A stretch of DNA of 47,436 nt from Sandaracinaceae bacterium. Lineage in GTDB: Bacteria; Myxococcota_A; Polyangia; Polyangiales; Sandaracinaceae. This document shows positions 31,924-41,616 of this stretch, in pieces. The position numbers were made by a program, and so were the translations under genes. The stretch is from the NCBI GenBank assembly GCA_004213565.1, contig SHBB01000004.1, forward strand, positions 1 through 47,436, in the 5' to 3' direction. Every line of letters starts with the position of its first letter. The stretch's first letter is position 1. The notes beneath the pieces were generated by a model. The model ran no database searches. It was not told the DNA's origin and was given only the letters and a program-made list of their open reading frames with translations.

Positions 31924-32535
31924 ATGGACCCCGTCACCCTCGTCGTCGGCGCGCTCGCCGTCATCTTCTTCTTGCTCGCGATGCTGCAGTGGCGCCGGGC
32001 CGCCGATCTCGAAGATCGCGTTCGCGACCTCGAGGCGAAGCTCGCCGAGCGCGAGCCTCTCCCGCGCGATGAGCCGGTCGAGCGGGCGGCGGAGCCCGAG
32101 CCGGAGCCAGAGCCCAAACCGGAGCCAGAGCCGGAGCCGGAGCCGGAGCCGGAACCCGAGCCGGAGCCCGAGCCCGAGCCCGAGCCGGAGCCCGAGCCAG
32201 AGCCCGAGCCGGAGCCCGAGCCGGAGCCAGAGCCAGAGCCCGAGCCGGAGCCCGAGCCCGAGCCGGAGCCCGCACCGCCGAAGAAGGCCGAGCCCGACCC
32301 CCGACGCATGCAGGCGCTGAAGATCGTCAACGAGTCCTACGAGACCTGCCGCTACCTCGACTTCAACGCGATCGTCGAGAAGCCCTCGACCTACCGCGTC
32401 ACGGTCCCGATCACGGCCGCCAACGGCGAGGCGGTGCGCTACCTCGAGGCGGGCATGTTCCCGTGCCTGAAGAAGGTGATGCTCGAGGACGACAAGGCCG
32501 TGCTCCACGTCGACATGTCCAAGGGCCCTCCCTGA
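31924..32535 (+). CDS. Membrane-anchored protein with a 30-fold Glu-Pro stalk
   Basis: Protein of 203 residues. The N-terminus is a membrane helix ([19 protein letters not shown]). A short coiled coil follows ([20 protein letters not shown]). Residues 57-116 are 30 consecutive Glu/Lys-Pro dipeptides (one Lys-Pro). The C-terminal 85 residues form a compact domain with two Cys residues ([40 protein letters not shown]), not assigned to a family. Glu-Pro/Lys-Pro stalks of this kind span the periplasm in TonB and similar proteins. Here the stalk would hold the C-terminal domain tens of angstroms from the membrane. The repeat DNA is unstable in principle and may vary between strains. Confidence 0.75.
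   Translation: MDPVTLVVGALAVIFFLLAMLQWRRAADLEDRVRDLEAKLAEREPLPRDEPVERAAEPEPEPEPKPEPEPEPEPEPEPEPEPEPEPEPEPEPEPEPEPEPEPEPEPEPEPEPEPEPAPPKKAEPDPRRMQALKIVNESYETCRYLDFNAIVEKPSTYRVTVPITAANGEAVRYLEAGMFPCLKKVMLEDDKAVLHVDMSKGPP
32092..32271 (+). repeat. Glu-Pro coding hexamer repeat (GAGCCN, 30 copies)
   Basis: A 180-bp tract of GAG-CCN hexamers encoding (Glu-Pro)30 with one Lys-Pro. The third codon positions of CCN vary, so the array is kept at the protein level rather than being fresh DNA slippage. Confidence 0.9.
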
Positions 32536-32569
32536 CGACCGGCCAACCGGGCGGTGACGGAGCGGCCCG

Positions 32570-33814
32570 ATGAGGCGGAGGCCGCTCGCCGCGCGCGTGG
32601 CCATGCTCGGCGCGCTGTACCTGGCGCAAGGGCTCCCGTTCGGCTTCCAGGCGACGGCCCTCCCCGTGATGCTCCGGCGACAGGGCGTCGGGCTCGAGGA
32701 GGTCGGCTTTGCGGGTGCGCTCGCGCTGCCCTGGATGATCAAGCTCGTCTGGGGCCCGGCCGTCGACGCGTTCCATGTCGCCGCGATCGGCCGACGACGC
32801 TCCTGGATCCTGCCGCTGCAGGCCGGCCTCGCTCTGAGCTGCGGCGCGGCCGCCTTCGTCGACCCCGAGACTCAGCTCCCGGCGCTGCTCGCGCTCGTCT
32901 TCGCGATGAACCTCTGCGCGGCGACCCTCGACGTCGCGGTCGACGGCCTGGCCATCGACCTGCTCGCCCCGGACGAGCTCGGCCCGGGCAACATCGCCCA
33001 GGTGGTCGGCTTCAAGCTGGGCATGCTGACCACGGGCGGGCTGCTGCTCGCGTCACTGAGCGCCGTCGGCTGGCACGGCTTCTTCGCGATCATGGCCGGG
33101 CTGGTCGCGCTCGTGCTCATGATCACGATCGTCTGGCGCGAGCCGGAGACCGGCGGAGCCGAGCGCGCGGAGGGGCTGGGCGAGGTGTGGCGCGCCATGA
33201 AGCGCGCGGTGAGCCAGCCCGGCGCCGCGTGGGTGCTGGGCTTCATCGCCACCTACAAGCTCGGCGAGGCCGCGGCCGACGCGATGTTCAAGCCATTCCT
33301 CGTCGACGCGGGCTTCGAGGACTTCGAGATCGGCTTGTGGGTGGGGACGTGGGGCACCGTCGCGTCGCTCACCGGCTCGATCGCGGGGGGCCTGCTCGCG
33401 CGCCGCGTCTCGCTCCTGCGAGCGGTCGCGATCACCGCGCTGCTGCGCGCAGGCCCGGTGGCCGGACAATGGGCGCTGGCGTGGTTCGGCCCGAGCGCGG
33501 CGAGCGTCATCGCCGTCACGACCAGCGAGCACTTCTTCGGCGGCGCGCTCACCACCGCGATGTTCGCGTTCATGATGAGCCGCGTCGATCGCACCATCGG
33601 GGCGACGCACTACACGGCCCTCGCCACGGTCGAGGTGCTGGGCAAGGCCCCCGCGGGCCTCCTCAGCGGCGTGCTCGCGAGGGCGCTCGGCTACGCGGGC
33701 GTGTTCGGCGTGGCGACCGTCCTGTCGGTCGCCTTCCTCGGCCTCCTCTGGCCCGTGCGCCGGGCGATCAGCGGACCCGCACCAGCGTCCCGCGCCCCTC
33801 GCTCCCAGGGATGA
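32570..33814 (+). CDS. MFS transporter, AmpG/acetyl-CoA-transporter-like
   Basis: Twelve-helix-type membrane transporter of 414 residues. The N-terminal [20 protein letters not shown] resembles AmpG, the muropeptide permease, and eukaryotic acetyl-CoA transporters of the same superfamily. Other family-like segments are [30 protein letters not shown] and [18 protein letters not shown]. The C-terminal half starts at about [20 protein letters not shown]. It could import cell-wall fragments for recycling; the L,D-transpeptidase gene lies next to it on the opposite strand, which is compatible but not proof. Its 3' end overlaps that gene by 47 bp. The ATG follows the previous stop by 34 bp. Confidence 0.82.
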   Translation: MRRRPLAARVAMLGALYLAQGLPFGFQATALPVMLRRQGVGLEEVGFAGALALPWMIKLVWGPAVDAFHVAAIGRRRSWILPLQAGLALSCGAAAFVDPETQLPALLALVFAMNLCAATLDVAVDGLAIDLLAPDELGPGNIAQVVGFKLGMLTTGGLLLASLSAVGWHGFFAIMAGLVALVLMITIVWREPETGGAERAEGLGEVWRAMKRAVSQPGAAWVLGFIATYKLGEAAADAMFKPFLVDAGFEDFEIGLWVGTWGTVASLTGSIAGGLLARRVSLLRAVAITALLRAGPVAGQWALAWFGPSAASVIAVTTSEHFFGGALTTAMFAFMMSRVDRTIGATHYTALATVEVLGKAPAGLLSGVLARALGYAGVFGVATVLSVAFLGLLWPVRRAISGPAPASRAPRSQG

Positions 33815-34967
33815 TGGCGTCCCACCCCGGAGGCAAGTTTGGTTGCGTGAACGAGAAGAGCCAGCGCGCGTCGCGCGGAGACAGGTTCACGCAGCCGTGG
33901 CTCCTCGGTCGGCCGAAGCGATCGTGCCAGAAGGCGGCGTGGAAGCCGATCGAGCCGTGGAAGTACTGCACCCACGGCACGGCCTGGATGGCGTAGTTCT
34001 CGGACACGTCCTCGCGCTCGAGGTCGTCCATGTCGTCCTCGGCGAGCTTCACCCAGATGCGGTAGCTGCCCGTGGGCGTCGCGGTGGCGCCTCGCCCCGT
34101 GCTGACCGCGGTCACCCAGACCGGACGATCGCCGACGTAGGCGGTGACCACCTGAGCGCGGGTGTCGACGTCGATCCAGCGCTCGCCCTCCCCGGCCTCG
34201 TCCGGCCGCTCGGTCGGGCGCGCGCGCGCCACGTCGCGGCGATGCACCCAGTGCCCGTCCGCGGTGCGGAGGTATTCGCCGCGCTCCTCCTCGACGGTGA
34301 CCCGCACGAGCCGGCTCCCCCGCTCGACGACGCGGCCTCCGGGGCTGGACCGCAGCGGCGCGCGCTCGCGCACGATCCACGCGACCGAGCCGAGCGCCTC
34401 CCCGTCCAGGCTGAGCCCCTCGAAGTCACTCGGGCGCGCGAAGCGGAGCTCCGCCACCGGGACCCAGAGGTTGGTGATGGTGCGGGCCATCTCGACCCCG
34501 TCCACGTTCCGACGCTCGATGATCGCCAGCCCGAAGCCGCGCCCGAGCGACTCCACCCATCGGTCGCGGAAGTAGTCCTCGGGGCGCGCGTAGGCCCACG
34601 TCCCGTCCGTGCTCACGAACGCGTGCGCTCGTGGCGTCAACGAACCATCCTCGACGCGGGGCAGCTCATCCCCCTGAGGAGGCGCGGGCGAGAACTGGAC
34701 GAGCGTCTCGCAGACGAAGGCGCGGGGGCCGATCTGGATCCACTCCCCGCCCGGGCAGCCCTGCCCCATCACCCGCCCGAGGAAGGGCGCGCGCGTCCCC
34801 ACCTGCACGGTGCCGCGGCGCGAGGCGCCCGTGCTCGGCCCCGACCGCACCGTCGTCCCGGGCCGCGTGATGCGCACCGAGCGCACCCAGTCCGGCGCCG
34901 GCAGCCGCTGCGCGGAGGCGGGCGCCGCGATCAGCAACACGAGCAGAGTGGCGAGCCGGAGGAGCAC
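33768..34967 (-). CDS. Secreted L,D-transpeptidase (YkuD domain)
   Basis: Predicted periplasmic enzyme that makes L,D crosslinks or attaches proteins to peptidoglycan (399 residues). Signal peptide [19 protein letters not shown]. An SH3b-like domain follows (about 30-90, [18 protein letters not shown]), with a second SH3b-like stretch (about 200-245, [18 protein letters not shown]). The YkuD catalytic domain is C-terminal, with IGFHAAF and RSHGCVNLS; the catalytic Cys is at about residue 359 and His at 357. The GTG start at 34967 gives a clean signal peptide. It is divergent from the glycosyltransferase gene. Confidence 0.92.
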   Translation of the reverse strand: MLLRLATLLVLLIAAPASAQRLPAPDWVRSVRITRPGTTVRSGPSTGASRRGTVQVGTRAPFLGRVMGQGCPGGEWIQIGPRAFVCETLVQFSPAPPQGDELPRVEDGSLTPRAHAFVSTDGTWAYARPEDYFRDRWVESLGRGFGLAIIERRNVDGVEMARTITNLWVPVAELRFARPSDFEGLSLDGEALGSVAWIVRERAPLRSSPGGRVVERGSRLVRVTVEEERGEYLRTADGHWVHRRDVARARPTERPDEAGEGERWIDVDTRAQVVTAYVGDRPVWVTAVSTGRGATATPTGSYRIWVKLAEDDMDDLEREDVSENYAIQAVPWVQYFHGSIGFHAAFWHDRFGRPRSHGCVNLSPRDARWLFSFTQPNLPPGWDAIIPGSEGRGTLVRVR

Positions 34968-35047
34968 CGCGTGAGTATGCCGCGCACACGCCGCGCGTCG
35001 AAGAAAGCCTCCGCGCCAACCCCGCTACCGGGTCGTCGGAGGGCTGA

Positions 35048-35053
35048 TAGGCT
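35048..35053 (+). promoter_or_regulatory. TANNNT -10-like box (TAGGCT)
   Basis: TAGGCT ends 7 nt before the ATG at 35061, with no ribosome binding site. It fixes the glycosyltransferase start at 35061 rather than at a more distant upstream frame. Confidence 0.45.
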
Positions 35054-35060
35054 GGCGTCG

Positions 35061-36488
35061 ATGACGCGCCCCGTCCTCTCTCTGCGGCTCGACGACGCCG
35101 ATCTGAGGGTCGAGCGAGACTCCGTTCGGCGCGTCAACACGCAGATCCGACGCGCGCTCGAGGCGCGCTTCGATCTGGGTCCCGAGCCAGACCTCGTGGT
35201 GGCAGGCGCGCTCCAGGTGCCGGAGCCCGACGCTCCGCCTCACCTGTTCGTCCCGCACGGGGCCGTCGCGGACCCCGGACACTGGCTGCGGCACTTCTCG
35301 CGCTTGCGCTCCTGCGATGCGGTGATCGCGACGTCCGACTCGTGCGTGGCCATCCATCACGCCCTCACCGAGGACGATCGCTACGGAGTGATCCGGATCC
35401 CGCTGGGCGTCGACGTGGAGCGCTTCCGTCCCGACGAGGCCGCGCGTGCGCGCACGCGGACCGCGCTCGGGGTGGGCGACGCGCCCCTGCTCCTGTGGAC
35501 CGCGGGCTGCGCGCCGGAGAAGAACCTCGCCAACGCGCTCCAGCTCCTCGAGGGGATCGCGCGAGCGCTACCGGACGTGCGCATGGCCATCCTCGCGGAC
35601 GACGACGCGCGGCGGCCACCCATGCTCGACGTCGCGCGCGCCTCGGGCGTCGCGGAGAGGCTGATCTGGCACTCCCCGGTCGACCCCGAGGCGCTCAACG
35701 ACCTCTACGCGGCCGCGGACGCGCTCGTCCACCTGACCCTGATGTGGAAAGAGAACTTCGGCCTCACGCTCGCCGAAGCACAAGCGGCCGGTCTCCCCGT
35801 GTTCGCGTCGGCGTGGGGCGGATTGCCCAGCACGGTCTGCGCCCCGGAGCGCGTCGTGCTCGCGGACACGTGGGTCGTGCGCGGGGGCCGCAGAGTCCAG
35901 TGGCAGGCGCTCGTCCCGCCGTGCGTGGCGCGGCTCAGCCAGCCGCACACACCGCGGATCGTCCCCGAGGAGATCCGGGCGCGTCTGGGGCTCGGGCGCT
36001 TCGCGCACGATCTGGAGCGCGCGGTAGAGGCCGCGCTCGCGCGCTCGAAGACCGCGTCGCGCGAGCCCATCACGCTCTCGGAGGCGGGCCGGGAGACGGT
36101 GCTCCGGTTCGCCAGCGAGGCCGCACGTCACCCCGGGCGGGACACGGCGGAGCTCTGCCGCGGCGCCAACGCGCGCACGCTCGAGCATCCACAGGCGCTG
36201 ATCCACGCGCACATGGCGTCGCGCGCGGAGCCTCCCACCGGAAGCCACGCCTCGTTGCAGGAGCCGCTCGACTTCGAGGGCGAGGCGATCCGCGGGCTCA
36301 ACCCCGCGTGGACCCCGGACCTGGACGCGCTCTCCGAGCCCAGCCGACGCGCCTTGCGCTGGCTGCGCGAGCCACGGGGGCGGGACGAGGTCGAAGCGCA
36401 GCTCTCTCGAGAGACGCGCTCCGCGCTGCAGGAAGCTGGGCTCATGGGGTGGGGCCCAGCCCCATCCACATCAAATCAAAACGTATAG
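35061..36488 (+). CDS. GT4-like glycosyltransferase with winged-helix-like C-terminal extension
   Basis: Glycosyltransferase of 475 residues. The C-terminal catalytic half shows CAPEKNLANALQLLEGIA (donor-binding region) and MWKENFGLTLAEAQAAGLPV, the E-x7-E motif of the GT4 fold. The N-terminal acceptor half is shorter than usual. After the catalytic domain is about 100 residues with a helical, winged-helix-like stretch (PSRRALRWLREPRGRDEVEA, then LQEAGLMG). It is followed by a polar tail (APSTSNQNV). Its sugar donor and acceptor are unknown. The stop overlaps the convergent sulfotransferase gene by 13 bp. Confidence 0.85.
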   Translation: MTRPVLSLRLDDADLRVERDSVRRVNTQIRRALEARFDLGPEPDLVVAGALQVPEPDAPPHLFVPHGAVADPGHWLRHFSRLRSCDAVIATSDSCVAIHHALTEDDRYGVIRIPLGVDVERFRPDEAARARTRTALGVGDAPLLLWTAGCAPEKNLANALQLLEGIARALPDVRMAILADDDARRPPMLDVARASGVAERLIWHSPVDPEALNDLYAAADALVHLTLMWKENFGLTLAEAQAAGLPVFASAWGGLPSTVCAPERVVLADTWVVRGGRRVQWQALVPPCVARLSQPHTPRIVPEEIRARLGLGRFAHDLERAVEAALARSKTASREPITLSEAGRETVLRFASEAARHPGRDTAELCRGANARTLEHPQALIHAHMASRAEPPTGSHASLQEPLDFEGEAIRGLNPAWTPDLDALSEPSRRALRWLREPRGRDEVEAQLSRETRSALQEAGLMGWGPAPSTSNQNV

Positions 36489-37039
36489 TCTAACGACGCC
36501 AGCTCGACGGCGAAGAGCTCCTCCACCAGAGCGCGCGTCGTGGGGTCGTAGTACCCGCGGTAGTCACCCTCGCGGCCGGCGGTCGGGTTGCGGTGCGGCA
36601 GCTGGACCGCGGGGAGACCGACCCGGGAGAGGACCGCGTCGAGGTCGGCCGAGAGGCGCTCGAAGCGGAGCACCGCGTTGGAATCCTGGAGGTGCATCCA
36701 GTACAAGCGGCCGCCTCGCACGATCTCCGTCGAGCCCCCGATCACCTCCTCGGGGAGGGTCGCGAGGCAGACGATGAAGTCGCGAAAGGACCGGCCGCGG
36801 TCGTGCCGCGTCCACCACGTGACGAGCGCGTCGAAGGGGTTTCGCACCGTCGTGCAGACCGTGGCGCCCTCGAGCCAGTCTTCCGTGATCAGCCCCTGCG
36901 CCTTCAGATCGGAGACCCCGTCGTGATGGCCCGCCGAGCGCCGTCCCCCGATGTCCTCGAGCGCGTCGATCGTGGCGTTGGACCCGGTGTACCGATGCGC
37001 CAGGTAGACGAAGCGGTGTTCGACGAACACGACGGCCAT
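36476..37039 (-). CDS. Sulfotransferase-like protein (PAPS-dependent family)
   Basis: Protein of 187 residues resembling the sulfotransferase superfamily, which transfers a sulfuryl group from PAPS. The 5'-phosphosulfate loop candidate is AHRYTGSNATIDAL, at the N-terminus after a beta strand (VVFVEHRFVYL). The 3'-phosphate-binding region candidate is CTTVRNPFDALVTWW, and YYDPTTRALVEELFAVEL is the family-like C-terminal helix with a following aromatic end. It is shorter than most family members. The ATG at 37039 has CAGAGT 7 nt upstream in the leaderless layout, though the box is not TA-initiated. It is convergent with the glycosyltransferase gene and divergent from the HPr-kinase-like gene. 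Confidence 0.75.
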   Translation of the reverse strand: MAVVFVEHRFVYLAHRYTGSNATIDALEDIGGRRSAGHHDGVSDLKAQGLITEDWLEGATVCTTVRNPFDALVTWWTRHDRGRSFRDFIVCLATLPEEVIGGSTEIVRGGRLYWMHLQDSNAVLRFERLSADLDAVLSRVGLPAVQLPHRNPTAGREGDYRGYYDPTTRALVEELFAVELASLDYTF

Positions 37040-37112
37040 CGCTGGGACTCTGCGCCGTGGGACCCTGGCGGGCAACGTTGCTCCCGCGGGCGCTGCGTGC
37101 GATGGGTCGAGG

Positions 37113-37898
37113 GTGAGCGCGCGGTGGGTCATGGGGGGCGTCGCCTTCGAGGTCGCGTTCGAGGGGGACGCGCTCGCCCTCGGCGAGGAGCACCTGCGCT
37201 TCGTCTCGCCCCCCGAACTCGCGCGGCCGCTCGTCGTGGTGAAGGTCGACGCGTCGGTGCGGTCGGCAGGGCCGCGAGAGGATCCACGCCGCATCGACGC
37301 GGGGCCCGACTGGGTCCGGACCGCGGACGCGCACGTGCGCTGGCGCCGAGAGGGGCACGGGCGATACGCGGCGGAGGCGGAGCTCGAGGCGCCCTACGGG
37401 CTCTCCCACATGACCACCGCGCTGACGGGCGCGCTCGTCAGCGCCGAAGGAGGCGTGGTCCTGCACGCCGCCGCCGTGGTGCTGGAGGAGCGCGCGGTGC
37501 TGCTCATCGGCCCGTCGGGCGCGGGCAAGACGAGCGCGGCGTGCCTCTGCGGGGGCACGCGCTGGCTGGCCAAGGACCGCGTGGCGCTGCTGCCAACGAG
37601 CGCCGGTTGGCGCGCCTGGGGCATGCCGGGCGGAGACGACATCACGCTCCCTCAGGCGCCCAACCGGCCGCTGCCGGTCGCGGCCATCGCGCGGATTCGA
37701 CGCGCGGACGAGGCGCCATCGCTGCGGAGGCTGGACCCGCTCCGAGCGCTGGTCGCGCTCCGCGAGTCGACGCAGACGGCGGGCTCGGAGCCCGCGCTCG
37801 ACGCGTCCGCCGCGCTCGCAGAGGCCGTCCCCGTCTACGAGCTGCGCGGGAGGCTCGATCGGCCGCTCACCGCGTCGCTGCGGGAAGCGCTGGCCTGA
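37113..37898 (+). CDS. HPr kinase-like P-loop protein
   Basis: Protein of 261 residues with the core of the HPr kinase/PEP carboxykinase-like fold. GVVLHAAAVVLEERAVLLIG leads into the Walker A motif GPSGAGKT (133-140). WLAKDRVALL is the Walker B-like strand (usually LSDDRVAL), and the C-terminal part contains R/V-rich strands. It lacks the N-terminal domain of true HprK. Such truncated homologues occur beside lasso peptide and other tailoring clusters, where some phosphorylate the peptide, and beside sugar-modifying genes. Here no precursor or asparagine synthetase-like gene is present. The GTG start has only a weak site; GTG 37128 and ATG 37131 are alternatives. Confidence 0.75.
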   Translation: MSARWVMGGVAFEVAFEGDALALGEEHLRFVSPPELARPLVVVKVDASVRSAGPREDPRRIDAGPDWVRTADAHVRWRREGHGRYAAEAELEAPYGLSHMTTALTGALVSAEGGVVLHAAAVVLEERAVLLIGPSGAGKTSAACLCGGTRWLAKDRVALLPTSAGWRAWGMPGGDDITLPQAPNRPLPVAAIARIRRADEAPSLRRLDPLRALVALRESTQTAGSEPALDASAALAEAVPVYELRGRLDRPLTASLREALA

Positions 37899-39283
<1,385 letters not shown>

Positions 39284-39287
<4 letters not shown>

Positions 39288-39967
39288 GCGATGTCCTCTC
39301 GCAGCGCTCGAATGGCCTTCTCGTAGTCTTCCTCGCCGAAAATCGCGCTGCCCGCAACCAGCACGTCGGCGCCCGCCCGGACCACCTGCTCGGCCGTGCC
39401 GACCCGGATCCCACCGTCGACCTCGAGGCGCACGTCGCGGCGAGACGCTTCGATCATCCAGTGGATCGCCTCGATCTTCGGGACGACGCTCTCGATGAAG
39501 GCCTGCCCCCCGAAGCCGGGGTTCACGCTCATCACGAGGACCAGGTCCAGCTGGTCGAAGCAGTAACGGAGGACGTCCTCGGGGGTGTGGGGGTTGAGGC
39601 TCACGCCCGCCTTCGCGCCGCACGCGCGGATGGCCTGAAGGGTGCGGTGCAGATGGGTCGAGGCCTCGGCGTGCACCGTGATGTAGTCGGCGCCCGCCTC
39701 CGCGAAGGCTTCGATGTATCGCTCCGGCTCCACGATCATCAGGTGGACGTCGAGGGTCCGCTCGGTGACCCTTCGGAGCGCCTTCACGACCGGCGGGCCG
39801 ATCGTCAGGTTGGGCACGAAGCGCCCGTCCATCACGTCGACGTGGATCCAGTCCGCGCCCGCCTCCTCGACCGCGCGCACCTCCTCGCCGAGGCGGGCGA
39901 AGTCCGCCGAGAGGATGGAGGGGGCGATGCGTACGGGGCGGTCGGACTTCGGCACGGCCGCAGTCAA
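39284..39967 (-). CDS. rpe: Ribulose-phosphate 3-epimerase
   Basis: TIM-barrel enzyme converting ribulose 5-phosphate to xylulose 5-phosphate in the pentose phosphate pathway. The product has 227 residues. Family motifs are [60 protein letters not shown] and VDGGI. The start is uncertain: TTG 39967 is listed, but GTG 39955 would also leave an intact N-terminus, and GGAGG is too close to the first and too far from the second. The gene is coupled to the downstream FHA/sigma-54 activator by a GTGA overlap. It is divergent from the kinase gene across about 150 bp. Confidence 0.95.
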
Positions 39968-40002
39968 ACCTCCGGCCGCACGAGTGTCAACGGTGGGGAG
40001 AG

Positions 40003-40031
40003 ATGACCCGGGCAGAAAGCATCGGGGTCAT
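40003..40031. promoter_or_regulatory. 7-bp inverted repeat between rpe and kinase genes
   Basis: ATGACCC (40003-40009) and GGGTCAT (40025-40031) are separated by 15 bp in the divergent region. This is a possible operator for one or both genes; no other evidence supports it. Confidence 0.3.
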
Positions 40032-40068
40032 TCGGGTTTCCGTCCTGAGCCTCCCTCCATCTCTCGTC

Positions 40069-40097
40069 TTGCTGCGACCGGCCCGTGTCCATACAAT
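40069..40097 (+). promoter_or_regulatory. Candidate sigma-70-like promoter of kinase gene
   Basis: TTGCTG (40069-40074) and TACAAT (40092-40097) are 17 bp apart. The -10 box matches the consensus at 5 of 6 positions. A short leader with a GGGA-type site leads to the ATG at 40118. Confidence 0.5.
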
Positions 40098-40117
40098 CCG
40101 GCCCTACCTCGGGAAGC

Positions 40118-41614
40118 ATGGCAGTCGAACAGCGATACAGAGTGGTGGACCGACTGGAAGCCGGCGGCATGGCGGAGGTCTTCCGCGGTGAGGCGCTGAG
40201 CGTCCAGGGCTTCAAGAAGCAGGTCGCCATCAAGCGCGTCCTGCCTCACCTGGCGCAGAACAAGAGCTTCATCTCGATGTTCCTGGACGAGGCCCGCCTC
40301 GGCGCCCGGCTGAACCACGCGAACATCGTCTCGGTCTTCGACATCGGAGCCGCCGACAACACGTTCTTCATCGTCATGGAGTTCATCGATGGCTGCAATC
40401 TCAAGGCAGTCATGGAGAACTTCCGGCAGACGGGCCGCCGCCTCGGCGTGAAGGAGAGCGTTTACATCTGCATGGAGGTCTGCCGCGGCCTCAGCTACGC
40501 GCACGAGCTGATCGACGACGAGGGCGACGAGCTGGCGATCGTGCACCGCGACATCTCGCCGCCGAACATCCTCCTGAGCAAGCGCGGCGAGATCAAGGTC
40601 ACCGACTTCGGCCTCGCGAAGGCGACCACGCAGCTCGAGAAGACCGATCCGGGCGTGGTGAAGGGGAAGTTCAGCTACCTCGCGCCCGAGGCGGCGCTGG
40701 GCGAGCGGGTCGACGCCCGGGCCGACCTCTTCGGGCTCGGCATCGTGCTCTGGGAGATGCTGGCCGGCCGCCGGCTGTTCCTCGGCGAGACCGACTACCA
40801 GACGGTCAAGCTCGTCCAGCAGGCGAACGTGCCGAGCCTGCAGCGCCTGAACCCGGAGGTCGACGCCGACCTCGAGGAGGTGCTGCAGAAGTGCCTCGCG
40901 AAGGATCCCGACCAGCGGTATCTGAGCGCGCGCGACATGGGCGACGCCCTGGCTGGATACCTCTTCGGCAAGCAGCTGAAGGTCACCAGCTACGACATCG
41001 CCAACCTCGTCAAGGACGTCATCGACCGCAAGACGCGGTCGCCCAAGCAGCAGGAGGCGTCGATCATCGACCGCCTCATCCAGGAGGAGCTGCTGCGGTT
41101 CACGTCGCTCGACGACATGTCGGGCTCGGACCCGTCGCTCGGCGATCAGCCGCTGAGCCCCGAGAACGTCGCGGGCGCCCAGCCGCTCGACGCGAGCCTC
41201 TTCGAGAACCCGGCCGACTGGTTCACCGATGACGCCGAGGTCGCCGACGCGGTCGCGAGCGCGTCCGGGACCGAGAGCGAGCCAGGCTGGCGCGAGAGCG
41301 GGCTCGAGACGGACGCCGAGTCGCTCGCCGCGCTGCTCGAGTCGGACGCGCCCACGATGATCGCCGACGTCGCGTCCCTGAGCGCCGAGCGCGTCTCCGC
41401 GCCTCCGGCTCCGCGCCTGCCGTCGGTGCCCGAGAACCAGCCCCAGCGCGCCCCGACCCCGGCGCCGCCGCAAGCGGCTCGAGCGCAGTCGATCCCGCCC
41501 GAAGCCAGCCCTCCCGCCACGAGCGGCGGCGCGGCCAAGTGGGTCGTGCTCGCCGCGCTCCTGCTGCTCGCCGCCGGGGGCGCCGCCGCCTGGTTCGGCG
41601 GCTTCATCCCCTGA
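40118..41614 (+). CDS. Membrane-anchored Ser/Thr protein kinase (Pkn2-type)
   Basis: Eukaryotic-type kinase of 498 residues. The start gives MAVEQRYRVVDRLEAGGMAE. Motifs are the Gly-rich loop GGMAEVF, the ATP Lys in VAIKRV (about 39), the catalytic loop HRDISPPNILL (with Ser instead of the usual Lys two residues after Asp) and the magnesium loop DFGLAK. GKFSYLAPEAAL is the activation-loop end, and LFGLGIVLWEMLAGR is typical. An acidic Ser/Asp-rich linker (about 300-420) and a Pro-rich stretch precede a single membrane helix at the end (WVVLAALLLLAAGGAAAW). The extracytoplasmic part is tiny. The substrate is unknown; the FHA activator nearby is a candidate partner. It ends just before the 15-bp repeat array. 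Confidence 0.93.
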   Translation: MAVEQRYRVVDRLEAGGMAEVFRGEALSVQGFKKQVAIKRVLPHLAQNKSFISMFLDEARLGARLNHANIVSVFDIGAADNTFFIVMEFIDGCNLKAVMENFRQTGRRLGVKESVYICMEVCRGLSYAHELIDDEGDELAIVHRDISPPNILLSKRGEIKVTDFGLAKATTQLEKTDPGVVKGKFSYLAPEAALGERVDARADLFGLGIVLWEMLAGRRLFLGETDYQTVKLVQQANVPSLQRLNPEVDADLEEVLQKCLAKDPDQRYLSARDMGDALAGYLFGKQLKVTSYDIANLVKDVIDRKTRSPKQQEASIIDRLIQEELLRFTSLDDMSGSDPSLGDQPLSPENVAGAQPLDASLFENPADWFTDDAEVADAVASASGTESEPGWRESGLETDAESLAALLESDAPTMIADVASLSAERVSAPPAPRLPSVPENQPQRAPTPAPPQAARAQSIPPEASPPATSGGAAKWVVLAALLLLAAGGAAAWFGGFIP

Positions 41615-41616
41615 GC

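Noticed and set aside
32092-32271. Gly-Ser repeat frame on the minus strand over the Glu-Pro tract
   Set aside because: It is the mirror of the GAGCCN hexamers and lacks a start signal; the plus-strand frame has a membrane helix and a folded end.
37113-37898. Lasso peptide cluster
   Set aside because: HPr-kinase-like proteins occur in such clusters, but no B/C enzymes or precursor are present.
39985-39990. Perfect TTGACA on the minus strand upstream of rpe
   Set aside because: No -10-like hexamer lies 16-18 bp downstream, so it is not called a promoter.
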